The notes: generated from the sequence alone by a model not told the origin. DNA of 64,000 bases from Usnea hakonensis (GCA_013423325.1 BLJB01000001.1:124001-188000); one strand, 5' to 3'. Numbered from the stretch's first letter, positions 11,269 through 23,701 are shown. Numbers and translations: made by a program.

Positions 11269-12882
11269 ATGGGCGAGATTGAATTGGCGGTGACAGCAAT
11301 ATAAAAGTAGTGGGCGGGGCAACACGTTTTTATATCGAAATGCACAAATTACATGGGGAACAAGGCTGTGTGACTAGAAGAGACGGGACAAAGCCAAAAA
11401 CCCAAAGAAGAAAAGCCCATCGCCCCCAAATGAGGAGAGGGCATTTTGCCCACTTGGTTACCCTACCTATTGGCCCAATGGGACCAATGGAGAGGTCAGG
11501 TGAAAGTGGGTGCGAATGAGCCTTGCGCATGTCGAGTCGAAAGACCTTTTTGGGTTTGTGACCGTTTGTCCAGGCCTCCGTTAACCACGGTTCTGGTTAG
11601 CTGCAAGCCTGGAACAGATAGTAGTAAATGATAAATCTAGATCGAGGAGCTGAATCTTGACCTGGAACGCTCTCTGATGAATCATAAGAGAATACAATTC
11701 CATCGTTTGCTGCTCTCGTGAGCAGAGATGCATCATGTGTAGAGTATAGAGAGAAGGAGGTGGAAGAATCATGACAAGGCTGATGAATGAGATGAGATGC
11801 AGTCGGGGGCGGAGCTTAGCTTTCGTTTATGCGCATCTTTGATTGGGTCTGGTATTATTTAGTGCCCGAGCTTAGGCGAGGGTTCCCTAATCCAGCCAAA
11901 GCCATAGGGTAAAGTTGCGGTCAGCGAAAAAGCGCAAGGTGTAATAATCAGTCAGTACTCGAAGTCTGAGGTGCACCCAAATCATGCTACAACAATGACG
12001 ATGAAGAGACAAGGTCAAACATGCGCCCTCATATTGATAGTCCTGGTACCCATCATCTGTCAACGAAATGTACATAGGCCCATCTTCACGCACGGATGGG
12101 CCCCCCTCCCCTGCAGCTCGCCAAGATTGCGGCTGCGGTCCGGGCGTCTGTCTGTCTGTATTCCGCGAATCGAATCGAATACGCACGCAGCTGAAGACAT
12201 GGGTGGGCAGAGTCTCATGCCAAGTCTTCAGTCAGCCTGGGTCTACTTCATGGCTTTCCACTTCTCCTTCAATAAGCCTTTCAGCTCATGCACGTGCCAG
12301 AGGAGGGAAGTACTACGGTAGATCTCACATCTATCTACCTTAGACAAGGCATTTTCTTGGAGTAGGAGGTTTTGCTAGAGATGAGAAAAGGCGTTTCGGA
12401 TTGTATTTTACGTGTTATTGTTATGCTGTCACTCAATTACCGCATACTCGGTCTCATTTTTATAGAAGATCTTCTAAAGGAAAATAATACAGGTATTATT
12501 ATCAAGTCACTTATCAAGTCCTGACGGTGCGCTGGGGTATTCCCATTATTGATGGGATAGTATATGCCGAGCTATATGCCCGATCTGTGTTAATTGAAGA
12601 TGATGACATACGTGCTCTGTCGAGGGAGGTCATGTTGGCTTTGTATGTACATTGTTAAGGGCATTAGACATGTACTGCCCCCTAAAAAAGTCGCTCTTAG
12701 AGGGCATGTTTATAGGACCTTGTCTATATACTCACCTAAATAATTTTCTAGCGCCTGTTGTGTCCATGCCCACCTGCAGAAGTCCGAGTCAGCATCGTCG
12801 CTTCAAGGTAAACGCCTGACGTGTCAAAGTACCCTCCAGAAAGGCGGGTAAAACCGTTGTCCTATTGCTGTGGGTGGTACAC
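11269..12882. other. Intergenic, nothing recognisable
   Basis: Upstream region of the MARVEL-like gene and downstream region of the SDR pseudogene. ORFs here are short, overlap on both strands and show no domain motif. Confidence 0.5.
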
Positions 12883-13834
12883 TTACAGCTTCGCGGACAA
12901 CTCCTTATTCGACCGGAGTTTACTGGTCGTCTTCGTCAAAACGTCCACAGGCTCGTAGAACTCTCCGTTGGTGACATCCTCTTTGCTACCACAGGCAGCC
13001 TAGATCTGATTGTAGCATCTTTGCTCCTACTCGATCATTTCGGCACGATACAGCATAGTGTGGACCATCTGGACCACAAACTTTGAACTCATGGACGCAT
13101 TAGTGTTCATGCCCGTGCTCACGAACCCAGGATGAATGGCGAGGGATCGAATTTGCGGGTATCGCTTCGCAAGTTCTCGCGCCAGCAGCGCGTCGGCGAG
13201 TTTGCTCTGTCCGTAAAGAGCCCATTTGGCCATCGGCCCTCCGTCCATGGTTGTCTTGAGCTTGTCGAACCGGATTCCTTGCGAGGGAGCGCTCTGATAC
13301 GCAAGAGACGTGAGTATGACGACACGTATGTCGGCACCGGGAAGTTTGGCGGTCTCGAGTAAGAGGGGCAGAAAGAGCTTGGCAAGGAGAGCATGGGCGA
13401 GGTAGTTGACGCCGAGTGGCAGTTCGTATCCATCTTTGGTCAGAGCTGGGGGGTTGGCCATGACGCCGGCGTTGCACATCAATATGTCCAAACGATCCGA
13501 GATGAATTGGTCAAATATGGCCTTGACCGAGTCCAGGGAGGTAAGATCGGCTTTGATAAAAGAGCTCTCCATATCTGGGGCGGTGGACTTAACGTTAGCG
13601 GCGATACTTCCGCCACGACTTTCGTCGCGGCCGGTGAAATGGATCTTGGAAGGGTGATGCTTGGCAAGTTGGAGGACTGACAATGCACCAACTCCAGCGG
13701 TCCTTGGTAAGCAAATGAGTAAGTCTACCTACGAATCTCATCCATTTGGACGACCTTGACGAACCTCCGGTAATGAAGACGACCTTGTCATTGATGTCAG
13801 GCAGCTCCTTGTCGGGATCGAAGCTGAGAGACAT
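12883..13834 (-). pseudogene. Short-chain dehydrogenase/reductase with two in-frame stops
   Basis: The gene starts at the ATG at 13834 (MSLSFDPDKELPD). A 52-nt intron (13703-13754) interrupts the Rossmann nucleotide-binding loop (VVFITGGSS...TAGVGALSVLQLA). The SDR landmarks follow in order: TGRDESRG, CNAGVM (the NNAG-equivalent), NYLAHALL, VILTSLAYQS and the catalytic YGQSKLAD (YxxxK), then HPGFVSTGM. The frame then hits TAG at 13027-13029 and again at 13000-13002, and continues as AACGSKEDVTNGEFYEPVDV to a natural TAA at 12883. Spliced length is 900 nt, exactly divisible by three, and the segment between the stops reads EQRCYNQI, which fits the usual EGAxNQLWAA motif of the family. The stops therefore replace ordinary codons (TGG or CAG to TAG). 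The catalytic core is intact, so a C-terminally truncated protein could still be made. The substrate is unknown; retinol/WW-oxidoreductase-like SDRs are closest in style. Confidence 0.7.
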
Positions 13835-14442
13835 GCTTGGCGATGTAGTTCGATAGGCAGTAATATTATCTATCAAAGGATCGAGCAGGCGACGGCAATT
13901 CTAGAGATTGGACGTAGGTCGTACTACTCCCCTACCTGTCGCACAACCGAGTACACCCTCTGCGGGTTCATAGCTTGGCGTAATTTTTAGTCGTTAAGGT
14001 AGATAGCTCACTCGAAATTGTTTAGCGACGAGTTATTTTCCCAATGTTCTACCTTGATTTTCAAACAAATCTCTCAGCATAATTACCATAATTGACAAAA
14101 TCCTAAAAGAACTTAAGTTAACATATTTGACGGAATAATGTAGAACTCTATTGTCGAACCTTCCACTTTAAAATAGCCCATCTCAGGTGTACTGGTAGAG
14201 AAACCTTTGAACACCGTAAACAAGTCGCGCTAGGTAGTGTCTGAGAGGGACGCTATCTAGGTAGGGCATAGATCTATAGGGGTTTCTAAGTATATGCAAG
14301 CTGAGTCGCTATATCCAAGTGCCCTTATACCCAAGAAAATCGAATCTGCAGAGCCAACGTTGGAACCCAGTGTGCTGTACCTCTCAAGTTTCTCACCTTG
14401 ACTAGATCTGTGTGGCTTAAGTTATAGAGCCTCAGTACAATC
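13835..14442. other. Intergenic, nothing seen
   Basis: AT-rich spacer between the SDR pseudogene start and the 3' end of the first PTH11-like gene. No coding signal was seen. Confidence 0.5.
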
Positions 14443-15729
14443 TCACTGTATAAGACTATTGCGATCATCGAAGAAAACCCCACGCTCTGCATCCATGTTC
14501 AATTTCGCGGTCTCTGTCTGGAAAAGTTTCGCCTTGAGCGGACTCAGAGGCAATGCGTTGTCAACGTGAGGATCAGGAAGGCGCTCGAAGGTACCAGCCG
14601 TATCTCTTGATGGACGAATAATGGTGTCTTTAGGCATAGGCTCTCTTGCATCATGTCCTGACCTTAATGGCTTAATAGCAGATGATACGAACAGAGTGAG
14701 CTTCGAAAAGGTGTACTGCCAAAATGGACGCAGAGTTGGCAAGCAGGCGCATATAATTGCTACGGATATTTCGACATCACTCCAAATAGAGTTGCCAATC
14801 CAAGACCCTACTCAATATTAGTATGAAACGCTCGTTTGTACGGTAGTAAGTAGCGCTCACAGGAGAGATCGTCCGACGTTATAGAATGTACGGCCCATAG
14901 GCGAATACTACTTGCAACGCACACACTAATAGCGTTAGTGGCTCAAAAATGACTAGCAAGAAGGTTAACTTACAATCCGCCGAGTAGAAACATACCAGAA
15001 ACGGCCAGTCTCCGTCCTCTAGACATCTGTAGGTGTCAGACCTTTCCCATCGGGAGTGCTAAAATAATTATATCCGTGATGATGTTTATGATGGCATTAC
15101 CAATGAAGAATTTCCGCGAATTGATGCATTTGGCAGGGGTGGCAAAATTCCAATAGCCACGAACAGGAACGCAGGTGAATATCGAGATCAGAGTGCATGC
15201 GATTCCCCAAGCGACTACAGATACTCCAACGACATTGGTGGCAATAGTGAATCCTCGAGTTGGGAAAATTGAGCGGTAAAGGAGTAGTATTGAGATTTTT
15301 ATGAGGGGAATAGTGATACTATAGAGTATCTGTGCTGCAAATGCAAGCTGGGTGGTTCCTGATTTCAGTTACAGTCTTTGTTAACACCATGAGCTCTTAC
15401 CTGCACGAGCTTTACGGTGTCGGTGGGTAGTAAAACTTCGCTATGTTTACCGAGTCCATAGGAAACCGCTGGAAGGAAACATTTATTAGTGATTGGAGTT
15501 GCTCAAAGAGGACTATCAGAATACCAATGAGTGTAACTGCCGCTATTCCCCACACAAGGAGCAAACCCAATATAATGGTGTAGTCTGTTGTGCGTAGATG
15601 CGACTTTTGCAAGTTCCTCGAAATGAGGCGTGCAACTACAGCTGACGTTGCTAGAATGGGAAAGATAATGGCAACGCGGTTGATCTCGGGACCATGATTT
15701 GCTATACGTAGCGACTGGGTAGACTGCAT
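14443..15729 (-). pseudogene. PTH11-like/SAT4 rhodopsin-fold membrane protein with one in-frame TGA
   Basis: Read from the ATG at 15729, exons give the fungal rhodopsin (SAT4/CFEM-less PTH11) pattern: TM1 VAIIFPILATSAVVARLISR, the TTDYTIILGLLLVWG segment, then after introns GLGKHSEVLLPTDTVKLVQ, AAQILYSITIPLIKISILLL, TIATNVVGVSVVAWGIACTL with FTCVPVRGYWN, an IINIITDIIILALP helix, MSRGRRLAVSGMFLLGG, and SIWSDVEISVAIICACLPTL. A hydrophilic tail ends at 14443. In-frame between LALPMGKV and HLQMSRG there is a TGA at 15036-15038; relatives carry a Trp or Arg at this place in the xxWxLQM motif. No intron fits this gap (only about 15 nt). Everything else, including all splice junctions checked, is consistent. 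The family includes G-protein-coupled-receptor-like proteins such as PTH11, but the ligand is unknown. Truncation would remove the last two or three helices. Confidence 0.6.
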
Positions 15730-17099
15730 ATCGAAGTCTTCGAATTAGATTGTGATGGAGATGCACAAGGACTGTTGATGAAAAGACTCTTTGTCTAGAT
15801 TATTAGGACGGCGACGAAGCTCAAAACACATGCTGACAGTAAGTCGGCGGGAATCCCGCACTTTATGAGTAATTTTCGTATCATAGACCCTTACCTAGTG
15901 ATTACTCAGATAGCGCTGGAGTGCATCTACTGTGCCTCGTAAAAACGCTACCGTGCCATAAAGCCTGTGTGAAAATGTGCCAAGCTGAGAAGGCGGTGAG
16001 ATCACTTAGTTCAGCTCACATACCTAGCTACGCTCTTGATCCGTTGATCACTGCAGGTTCTCGACACATAGCTCCGTGATATGGCATGAGGATGCGCAAG
16101 AATTGCGGCAAGGGGAAGGTGACCGTAAGAGCTAGAATTCATGATTGATGGAATAGTCTCTCCGTCCACACGTGTTTGTTTTCCTCTATGAATTTTGCTT
16201 CAGTCCTCAGGCATCTTTTTAGGCTTAGATTCGACGTTATCCGCCTTGCGGGGTAAAATGGGACTCCTACGAACGTAAAGATCTAAGGGGGGTACGAAAT
16301 TTGGTGGGGGATGACTGGCCAAGACTCGTTTCGGCACCGAGTTTCTTTCCCCGCGGGGCTGGCTGCGGGCCTCGTATTCCCGAGCCGTTGATAGGGCGTT
16401 GTTAGTCTCGCTGCTTATCATGACATGATGATTGGAAGCGAGAAAAACAAGATAAATGCGCAAAAGATGGCCCAGGGAATGCTACCTTACGTGCAGGCTG
16501 GTGAGGCTGGACTGTAGGTACACGCCGATCAACTGCATGACTCGTACGGATGGAGGTAAGATCTTCTTTTGTGATACGTAAATCATTAAAAGGGGCCTTG
16601 TTAACGAAGGTTCAATAAAGTGCCGTATATTTAGCAACGCCGTCATTTTGCATCGGATCTAGGAGCCGATCAACTGCAATACTGTACCATAAGGGGCCAC
16701 ACACCAGCCGCAAACAAAGCTTATCATCACAAAGAATGGCGTAATTGAGCGGATGATCAACTTCGCCTCGGGAAAGCAGTATTGTCTGAACCAACACCCT
16801 CATTTCACGTCGGATTTCTTGCAGGCTGGTAAGCACGACTCCGGCTCTAGACAAGGCGGCACATTTAGCAGATGCAGCCAACGGCCATGACGTTAGCTTG
16901 CCTGCCGGTCAAAGGCTGATACATAACACCAACTTACGCAGCACTGGACGGTTGACTAGATAGCTAATTACAACCGTACTTGTCCTTTTCCCAACAGACG
17001 ACCCTACCTCTACGGGCGGTATTTCATCTGTTTCTCGCTTCAAAGGCGCTCCATTATCACACCAGCATTTTCCATTTCAATATGTACTAGTAAGCTATC
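15730..17099. other. Intergenic with possible decayed coding fragments
   Basis: Minus-strand stretches 16612-16881 (ILCDDKLCLRLVCGPLWYS) and 16200-16463 (REYEARSQPRGERNSVPKRV) look protein-like. A possible linking exon contains an in-frame TGA just below 16612. I do not recognise the protein. It may be a relic of an unknown gene or chance ORFs. Confidence 0.3.
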
Positions 17100-17560
17100 G
17101 TTGTACTATACTACGTCGCTATCGCTTAGCCTCCTTATTACTATTGTTCTTATAATCTTCTACAGAATTAAGATAATAGAGAGAAAAGAGAAGAAGGAAA
17201 AGTATAAGAGATTTATATAAAAGACTAGATATAAGAGTACTTCGAATAATTAACAAATAAGCGTATAAAGGACGCTTAATTATCAAGGCGGGTGTCAGGG
17301 CGACTAACCACTGTACCAAAGGCCCGAAAAAATGAGTCATGGGGTGAGGGTGCCGCACTTCATGGAAGGCGCACCCTATTATGGCCTATGAGGTGCACCC
17401 CCCGAGGTGCACCCTAAGGTGTGACAGCGGGAATAGTAGTAGAAAGTAGTAGTATATTAGTATTTAAACGCTATATTTCTCTATAGAACTAATAGAAAAT
17501 TCATAGAAACGGCGATATATCTATAGGTTAGTATACGATATTTATATTATTCTAGTCAAT
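17100..17560. repeat. AT-rich relic with tRNA-like A-box sequence
   Basis: The stretch is strikingly AT-rich and TA-rich compared with its surroundings. On the minus strand, 17325-17281 contains GGTACAGTGGTTAGTCGCCC, which resembles the A-box and D-arm of tRNA-Glu/Asp type genes; a TTCGA lies about 65-70 nt downstream (17241-17245). Two copies of GAGGTGCACCC sit near 17390-17412. It could be a decayed tRNA or a tRNA-derived SINE remnant. It is not an intact tRNA. Confidence 0.35.
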
Positions 17561-18484
17561 AAGGCCGATCAAAATCTCATAAAACGTATTACAACCATAA
17601 AATCCTAAAACATTCACAACGGTCATATCACAGCCATGGAAATCAACAGCCCATAACTATGATACAATACGTAGACCATGATACATGTCCCCATTCGCTG
17701 AAACTGTGAGAAAGATCAACCCACTGCTACAACTACATTTGATCATTCGCATGGTTCTGATGTGGCGAATAAAGTACCAGCACAGGGAGTGGTTTCTTTT
17801 TTTTATCGCCGGTGCATGGTGGGTTAATGGATAGGATAAAGGGAGGGAGGGGGAAGGGCAGTGTATGTATGTGTGGTTGAGCGAGGGTTAGCCAGGAATA
17901 GAGGTTTGGAGATGGGGAGATGTGAAGAGGTGTTTGAGAGGGTTGGACAAGGGAGGGGGGAGGGTGTGGCTATGTAGGGAAGGGATATGGAGAGGGGGGG
18001 GGGGGGGTTTAAAGTGGGATTGGAAAGGGTAGGAAATGGCAATGGTTTCAGTGGCTGAAGAAGTTCTTGTATGTTAGGAAGTGGTATATATGTATTCGTT
18101 TTGATCGTGTATCTTACAGTATCGATGGATGTAGATGCGATGATTGGAGAGCGTGCTAAGATGTAGTGCATGCGAATATGCGGGATCCCCAGTCCTAGTG
18201 CAGCGATACATGACGTTTATCCATGGTATAGTATACGACAACGCTGGACATTCGCTCAATTGACCGATGTGACGGTTCCCTGGGGAGATATACTCTTCCT
18301 AGGTAGTCGTCTTACCTACAGGACTTGCCTAGCCACCGCTGTCATGCACCATCGTTGAGAGCTGCGACAGGAGCTGGATCGAGATTCTTATGAGTAACTC
18401 TATACCTTTCTGGAGCACAGAATGGCCGCTTCATGTCCCTGGCCACACATATGAGGTGGGCAGGATCTCTTCACGATTATTTGA
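17561..18484. other. Intergenic with G-rich low-complexity stretch
   Basis: The minus-strand complement of 17820-18080 is C/T-rich. The plus strand carries a run of 14 G at 17994-18007. No supported gene was found before the end of the DUF6536 gene. Confidence 0.5.
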
Positions 18485-21161
18485 TCAATATTCAGCCTCC
18501 TCGGGGTCAGCTGATGACCTGCGAAGAAGAGCCGATGTATCATTGACCTCCCCCTCCTGTTCGACAATGACAGCGTCGTCCGGAGACGAGTCAGCCGGAT
18601 TTCGGATCAGCACCTCAAAGGCTGGTCCGGTATCGATTTGCAGTTCGGAGCTGCTTTCTTTGCTGTCACTACTCCTCGTCGGCGCTTTTGGCTCAGTGCC
18701 TGGCCCCAGTTCCGGGTAAGAAACTTCTCTCGAGGTTGTGAAACACCAGTAATTCTCTCCTACGAAACCCCATCTGACGGGCAATAAGTGTGAGTCGCAG
18801 TCTTCATCAGGCCTGTGACACGCTGCACTGATGGCTGCGCTGCAAGTTGAGACCAGTGGCATTGTGTAGCTCTGGGCGGCTGTCTCTTGCTCCTTGTCAT
18901 GTGGACGGGGTCGATAGCTGTTGCAGAGTCCCAGAAGGACCAGCGCAATGACCATAATGGATCCTAGGATCAGAGAGTAGATGATACCAATGTTGGAGTA
19001 TCCAATCAACGAAGAATTGTAGGCAGGATAACGATAGAACTCGGTACCATACACCATCCCGATTGTTTGAATGACAAAGACGCTCTGGGAAATAAGCCAA
19101 TGAAGGGTACCTGAGGCTATCATCAAGGGAATGGCGAACCGATATGGCAATGACAGAAAGTATGACGATCTTTGGATGCCTCTGGGGTTTGACAAGCGCA
19201 GGGTTTGGCGTTGCGTGATGAAATTGTTCCACTCATCCGCAACTAGCATCGTTGTCAAAAGGCCGTTGTATATGAGGTACAGTGCGCTGTATATGACCTT
19301 TGAGTCATCAGTGGAGTCCATGCTGACCATGAGAGTAAGGAGCGAACAGTTCTGCTTACTTGCCACATATTTGCGAACAGAGTTGCCATGTAAAATCCTG
19401 AATCTTGGCTGATACGAAATGCAAGGCCCACAATTGCTGTGGCATACGATTCTGGAGCACCGAGACCTTGAGCTGCGATGGATCGAATATCCACGTCGAT
19501 GCCATAAGTTCGCTCCGCTTCAATTCCCTTCGCAAGAAGCACGGCTACAACTACTAAGACGGCAATACAGAATGCTACTGTCACAAGCCACCGTGTCTGA
19601 CTCGCAGCTTTGAACCATGGAATGACACAAAGTGATGGTCCGGGATGTAGCCATGGCGATCGTTTAGTAGGCCACTTTGTTTCAGTGAATTCCTCACGGC
19701 TTGCGAAGGGTAGGTCTTGAGTGGTGAGATCCTTGTCCGCGAGAAAGCTTGCTACAGCATCGCCAACGGTGACAAATGACGCTTTTTCCCTGGGACTTGT
19801 GTCGCTTCGATAGTGGAGATATGCTGTGTAGTAGATTGCAGCACACTTGACTGTGTTTAGTATACAAACCATGAGCAGAATTAGAGCACTAAATCGTAAC
19901 GCACAATGACTCTCAAGTGACTCGGTTCCGGCACTGAGGCAATGGTCTACTTTCACCCAAAGTGCCTTGTCGACAACTCCATTCCTAATCCAACTATATT
20001 CCGCCACCGTCCAGTCCACCTCTGTGGCCAAATAGTCGGCTGTGCACCATGATGTAGGCTGCTTTCCGGGTGGCGCATCTGCTGAGCATAACCAACCTTG
20101 GGCCCAGATCCACATAGTACCACTTTCGAAGCTGTCGAATTCGTACAGAAGAGATGAGCTATTATCCCCCTCCACCAGTGATGCGCGATCTCGCATTGTG
20201 ACGTTAGCAGCGACGACCATAACATCCATTTGCCCAGGATTGAGACTTATATAGCGTTCAATGCATTGGGATGTGTTTAGGTAGACTAGAGATTTCGAAT
20301 TTTGAAGCAAGTGGAGAGTCTGATTGTTCTGGGTCGGCCAAGGTCCGGCGTCCGCAAGGTAGTCCGACGTGACGATTGCTATTCGGTACGAGCTTGAAGG
20401 TTTTGCGGCGAAGACGGCCGAGTTCCAGACAAGATGTAGGAGGACTGAACTGATCATGAGTAGCGTCCATGTAGCTTTGCGCTTTCGTGCGATCCTCCTC
20501 TTCCGCAAATTGCGGAGGCTCGGCACTCCAACATCAAGCCAATCTCCCTTTTCGTGCGCTCTGTCGACCTCAGACCTAGTTGGAGCCACCAGGAGCTGTG
20601 CGCAGTAGTTGCTGGCACCCAACAGTAGAGTCGACACAATATTTATACCTAAATGTACCACAGTATTATACCTTGCGACCGAATTGCAGTCTCCCTGAAA
20701 GATGTCCGCGAAGCCATTGGAGATGCCGTACTTTTCACTAGCGTAGATCATCGCTGAGACGTTGAATAGGAGTGCTGCGGTCGAGATGAGAATCTGTGTG
20801 AACAATGAAATCCCCCGATGTGAAAGCTTCTTGGTCCACGTCAGAGCTCGAGGATTTGTCGGGTCTGTTTCGGGGAACCAGGGGCTAAAGGATTCGATTT
20901 TACCGAAACTACAGTGTCGAGTCGATGGTCAGCGCCAAATAGACTGATAGAGCAACCAAAGATGTTTCCACACCTTTGCTCAATTTTTGGACCAAATTCA
21001 TCTTGCCCACAAAGCTGGCATCGGGTTGAACGCTCATGGTGGTCTGTGCTCTCACGGCGAGTGCAGTCTTCACCTAGCTCTGTATGAAGAAGCAGCTCAT
21101 TGCTGATGCCTGAATGATCCTCTAGGGAAGCAGTAGTGCTTATCTTTGCAGGATATGCCAT
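18485..21161 (-). CDS. DUF6536-type multi-pass membrane protein, 849 aa
   Basis: Three exons (21161-20974, 20908-19360, 19297-18485) are separated by 65- and 62-nt introns with GTGTGG and GTAAGC donors. Joining is in frame throughout. I chose the ATG at 21161 because the upstream in-frame start is only a TTG. After a roughly 75-residue hydrophilic N-terminus come KKLSHRGISLFTQILIST and the conserved-looking block SNGFADIFQGDCNSVARYN...LLGASNYCAQLLVAPTRSE, which I associate with the fungal DUF6536 domain. A large extracellular region with several N-glycosylation sequons (NQT, NTS, NVT, NSS) and cysteines follows. Further TM helices lie around LRFSALILLMVCILNTV, WLVTVAFCIAVLVVVAVLL, LPYRFAIPLMIASGTLHWL and IGIIYSLILGSIMVIALVLL, and the tail is Ser/Glu-rich. 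Function of the family is unknown to me. No lesion was seen. Confidence 0.8.
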
Positions 21162-22274
21162 GATGCTTGATTGCAAAAGTTATAATGCACAACAAACGAG
21201 AAGATAGAGTGCTAAAGGTGCATGGCTGGATGAAGGTTGGTGGACTATGAACAGATGTCCTCGGGCGAGGATGAGTTGCCTCAGGCATACTGCGCAGCCA
21301 TTATCTTGCCGTACTTTTACCTCAATTATACGCAACTTTAGCCTTTGTGGCTAAAATACGCCGCACAATGATGTAACTTTCTTATGCGAATTCCAAAACT
21401 CCTCGGAGATTGTCTACCGAATGAGAAATATTGGAAGCTGTAACCTGACGATCGACGCGATACATAGTTCCGGAACCAAGGAAATTGCATTCACCTGCCT
21501 AATCAAATCCATACTTAACGGCACCGGGCTGTCTCCCAAATCTTTCCACCACTAACCATTCACGCTGACCTTTGAGGGAATATGTATGGATCCGAAATTG
21601 TTGTACAAATACGCGGTCACCGTAAGCGGTAACATTGTCCGAAATGTAGCCTTGCAGGACGCCCAAACGAAACATACCGTGGTCCACATCAATAAGAGGG
21701 CAGCCTTACAGTATCTCGAGCTGGAACTCGAGACTGTGCTTTTATAAAGAAACAAACTTCGCCAGTGAGTTGTAGAAATATAGGTGCTGTTGGATTCTTG
21801 AGTGGACGATGAAAAGAAAAGTACGGTAAGTAGGCATGGTGGGTCAGTAGTAGTAGCCTTACCCGATGGCCACAAGGTAGGTTAAGGTACCGTACCTACC
21901 TAAAGTACCTAAGTAAGGTACTCTGGAAACCCGCCTAGCCGCGGAAGGCCCGACCCATCCTTTTATTGCAAACGCCCCTTTAAAGTTGGTGTTAGACATT
22001 CCGTCAAATAAAATTGATGCCTAAGATATTGCGAATTTTATTGTGGTGACGGTGTTCCGTGGCTATAATCTGGGGGTCAGTTGGGGTAGATGTAGCCTCG
22101 ATGAAGCGTAGCTCGGGCGACGGGCTTTAAGGTATTTTTGCTGGATTTTAAGAACGGGGTGCTAGGCCGGGTGTTCACGTCAAGCTGTGCTCTATTTAAT
22201 TCACCAACAGTAAAGAATGGATCCCTTATTTATAGATCAGATTGAGTTTTAAGATCAGATTGAGTTTTAAGTGC
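21162..22274. other. Intergenic with dispersed GGTACC-type words
   Basis: Upstream of the DUF6536 gene. 21876-21925 is packed with AAGGTAGG/GGTACC/CCTACC words. The end contains a short direct repeat at 22234-22269. No gene was seen. Confidence 0.5.
22234..22269. repeat. Two tandem 18-bp copies
   Basis: The unit AGATCAGATTGAGTTTTA occurs twice in perfect tandem just downstream of the HSL-type hydrolase stop codon. Confidence 0.85.
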
Positions 22275-23701
22275 TCATAAGAATGCCTTGGTCTGACCCC
22301 CAGTGAATGGCTTTACGTTCTTTTGGTAGTTCCTCATATAGCCCAGGACATCATCCATGTCCAGGTCCGTAAGAGTGAAGACATCAACCTGCTGGCTTTG
22401 GAGGCTTTCAACTTGGATCCTGTTCCCGATTGTCGTCATTGGGGCCCCTTTCACAAAAGTGCTGCACACACGGGCCCAATCTTCCCAGCAACGGCGGGCC
22501 TGAGGCCAGGTTGGAAGCACCAGAGGCCATATATGGGGCATGGCTTCATATTCCTCCCAAACAACTCTTACTCCCTGACGAGCGACGGATTGGGCCAAAA
22601 ATCTAACCGAGTCTATCAAACGCTCTCCGCCTCCAACGGCAATCCACATCGGGGGGCATCCCACCCAATTCCGTGCCGTCAGAGGGCTCACTATTGGATG
22701 ATCCAACATCGAAACTTCGCAGTAGACATTTCCCCGTGGAGGTTTTGCGGGCCATAGCTCACATGTAGGATACTTAGGATCAAGAGCAACAAGGGTGTCA
22801 GGAAATATATCCGAGCTAACTTTAGTATACCATGATGGTGGTGAGAATGTTTGGTCGGGAGACGGAGTCAGTAAAGACAGCCCCGAAGGCATCTTGAGTT
22901 CCACATGACGTCCATGGAAAGATACAATGGGGGACTCGGTTCCTTGCTGTCTTCGGGTTGCTATGATTACTTGAATCAACGAGAGGCACAGACTGGCGCC
23001 TGCGCTATCGCCTGCAAAGACTATGTTGGACGGGTTGACTGGCTCATGGTAAGAGCCATCTGGCGGGTATACGAGGGACAGATAAGCTGTAAGGACGTCC
23101 AAGAGGGCCGCCGGGAAGGGATTCTGAGGAGCTAGGCGGTACCCAACAGTCAAAACCCTTCCATGTGTGAGTTCGGCCAATTTGGCGACAGTACGACGAT
23201 AGACTGCTGGGCTTCCCATGCTTAATTGTTGCAAACCCGTCAGTAGGCGTACGACGTGAGAATGATAGCTTGGTGGTCGTACTAAAAACCTCCTCCAAAG
23301 AGATAGAAGACCGTTACTGGGGAAGACACATCCTTCATGAGTGACTTGTACTTTTGCTCCTCCGAGACAGGAGGCTCCGGCTCTTTCGCTGAAACACCGG
23401 AACGCCAACCAACCCATTCTGCTGGGACTTGGACGACGGGTGGAAGAGTGTAATTTCCATGGCCACTACTACCGTCACCCAGGCTACTGATGGAGTCTGT
23501 GATGATACGCAAGAGATGTTCATCGCCAGCAGCCGGGAACGTTACCCGGCTCACCCACAAAGGTCCCCGTACTCCTTTATCTTTCGTTGACCGCGACTGG
23601 CGTACGGAGATAGTATTCCATGAAAACTGTAGACGAATCTTGCGTACCTCGGCTACCGCAGTAGCGATTTCGTCTCTGCTCGGAGAACTTTCAAGAGTCA
23701 T
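22275..23701 (-). CDS. HSL-type (alpha/beta hydrolase fold-3) esterase-like protein
   Basis: Two exons (23701-23283 and 23220-22275) and a 62-nt intron (GTACGA donor, ACTGAC branch) give 454 aa. The splice joins FYLFGGGF to YMGSPAVYRRTVAKLAE, restoring the usual order of the family. Downstream are GYRLAPQNPFPAALLD and the nucleophile elbow GDSAG (FAGDSAGASLCLSL). A plausible acid lies in the GGGERLIDSVRF region and the catalytic His in EAMPHIW. The oxyanion motif normally written HGGG/HGGA reads FGGGF here, so its first His is Phe. The protein is likely cytosolic, as no signal peptide is seen, and the substrate is unknown. It lies divergent to nothing; a decayed methyltransferase on the same strand begins 850 bp upstream. 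Confidence 0.8.
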
